This document shows, piece after piece, positions 63,185 to 64,000 of a DNA stretch of 64,000 nt. Below the pieces are notes generated by a model, which was not told where the DNA came from, made no database searches, and saw nothing but the letters and a program-made list of their open reading frames with translations. Within the stretch, counting starts at the first letter, position 1. Each line of letters begins with the position of its first letter. Source of the DNA: Erythrobasidium yunnanense (taxonomy: Eukaryota; Basidiomycota; Cystobasidiomycetes; Erythrobasidiales; Erythrobasidiaceae); the NCBI GenBank assembly GCA_001600175.1, contig BCJC01000007.1, positions 434,001 to 498,000 of the forward strand, read 5' to 3'. The position numbers and the translations under genes were made by a program.

Positions 63185-64000
63185 GTTACGGTGCGAATGG
63201 TCCTAAGCAGACCTGAATTACGCGGCTTCAATGTCCAAAACACCGATAGAGTCCTGGATCCTTGCATGCAAAGACCTTCTATACACGTATGCACTACACA
63301 CATATGCTTCTATATGCCTACCTGCGCATATGATACGATCAACGCGCTTTACTGTCAGGATCCGGGACCGGCGACCTTGTGCAGTCTAGAGTGGAAGACG
63401 TCGCAGAAAGCCTGCAGCCAAACATCTCTTGTTCTCACTAGATCAACCCTTTTCTCCCTCCAAGTGCTTTCTCACCTCACTTGAGGTCGGCATGGGGGTA
63501 TTCACTTCAGATGAATCTACCTGTTTACTCGCAACAGCAACTACCCTTCAGTCAATTCCCAATAAGACATGCAAGACCTTCAAAAGTACGCCCCGCTCGA
63601 CATCCACGTCTGTCACGGTCTAGCAGATCGAGAAGAGCTTTCTGACAGTCTTCGATGTAAGCAATTGCGATAGCTGACCCAGGCTGCTCAGACGGCTCGT
63701 CAGGCGCCAGTCAGCGGTGGCTCAAGAGCATAGTACACAGTAACAAAGCTCCGGCCACGAGTGCCACAATCGGGCTCAGACACTTGCGAGGGCACAACAA
63801 GAAGGAACCCGAGGTTACACGAATGAACTGGTACGTAGACGCTAGGTACACCAGAATATATGAGAGAACCTGATGAAACGTGCTAGAATGTGATCAGCAG
63901 CTGCAAGCCGTATCGACGGGCGACGGCTACGTTGCGGGCAGCCTGGTCGGACCGCTTGCACAGTCTCGCTTCCGATGGGTCAGGGTGGGCACCCCATTGA
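63185..64000. other. End of window without a firmly supported gene
   Basis: About 800 bases. It contains the RPT3 upstream region. Near 63713-63830 a minus-strand frame ends in a hydrophobic tail (CLSPIVALVAGALLLCTMLL, then SHR and a stop), and a second minus frame at 63885-63998 reads SEARLCKRSDQAARNVAVAR. They could be the last exons of a tail-anchored protein running off the right edge, but I found no clear splice junction between them. Confidence 0.3.

Overview
The window is nuclear DNA of a fungus, almost certainly a basidiomycete. It encodes elongation factor eEF3, which is found mainly in fungi. Genes are densely packed on both strands and most carry several very short introns (about 45-70 bases, GT..AG). 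There is an SAP-domain ERI1-type exonuclease, an NDR kinase of the kind I associate with basidiomycetes, and a tRNA-Trp with a short intron. Intron density suggests Pucciniomycotina or a relative, but the sequence alone does not fix the genus. No transposon, virus-like element, CRISPR array or bacterial-style operon was seen.

Layout, left to right. 1-5.5 kb: an L-serine dehydratase running off the left edge, divergent from eEF3. 5.7-10.2 kb: an IML2/TTC39-like protein, a membrane-anchored BIM1/X325-like surface protein and a small orphan membrane protein. 10.7-17.5 kb: a CRIB-NDR kinase, a two-finger C2H2 protein and the INO80 subunit Ies6. 17.6-21.7 kb: cytosolic glutamyl-tRNA synthetase divergent from an ERI1-like exonuclease. 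21.9-25.5 kb: a poorly recognisable stretch with two probable membrane-protein loci and one orphan gene. 25.5-29.5 kb: GID4, an M50B-type metalloprotease-like membrane protein and tRNA-Trp. 30.8-38.2 kb: a Ran1/Ksp1-like kinase, RPA2 and NatB subunit NAA25. 38.4-45.7 kb: sphinganine C4-hydroxylase SUR2, Spt3, COA3, CIA30, Shr3 and a Zn2Cys6 regulator. 47-53.3 kb: NPR3 and CDC48. 53.6-63.2 kb, all on the minus strand: a WD40-linked inositol 5-phosphatase, SNW/Prp45, a Rab6/Ypt6 GTPase and proteasome ATPase RPT3. The last 0.8 kb holds nothing firm.

Most genes are housekeeping functions: translation, chromatin, splicing, proteolysis, respiratory-complex assembly and nutrient sensing. Neighbours do not form one pathway. 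The main shared organisation is short divergent promoters (for example GluRS/ERI1, SPT3/COA3, NAA25/SUR2, NPR3/CDC48). Exon coordinates below come from reading splice sites and protein continuity by eye. I found no clear new multi-gene system. The most unusual points are tandem 18- and 30-base exons in the serine dehydratase, a 4-base first coding exon in RPA2, a BIM1-like protein without its N-terminal copper histidine, and the CRIB-NDR fusion.
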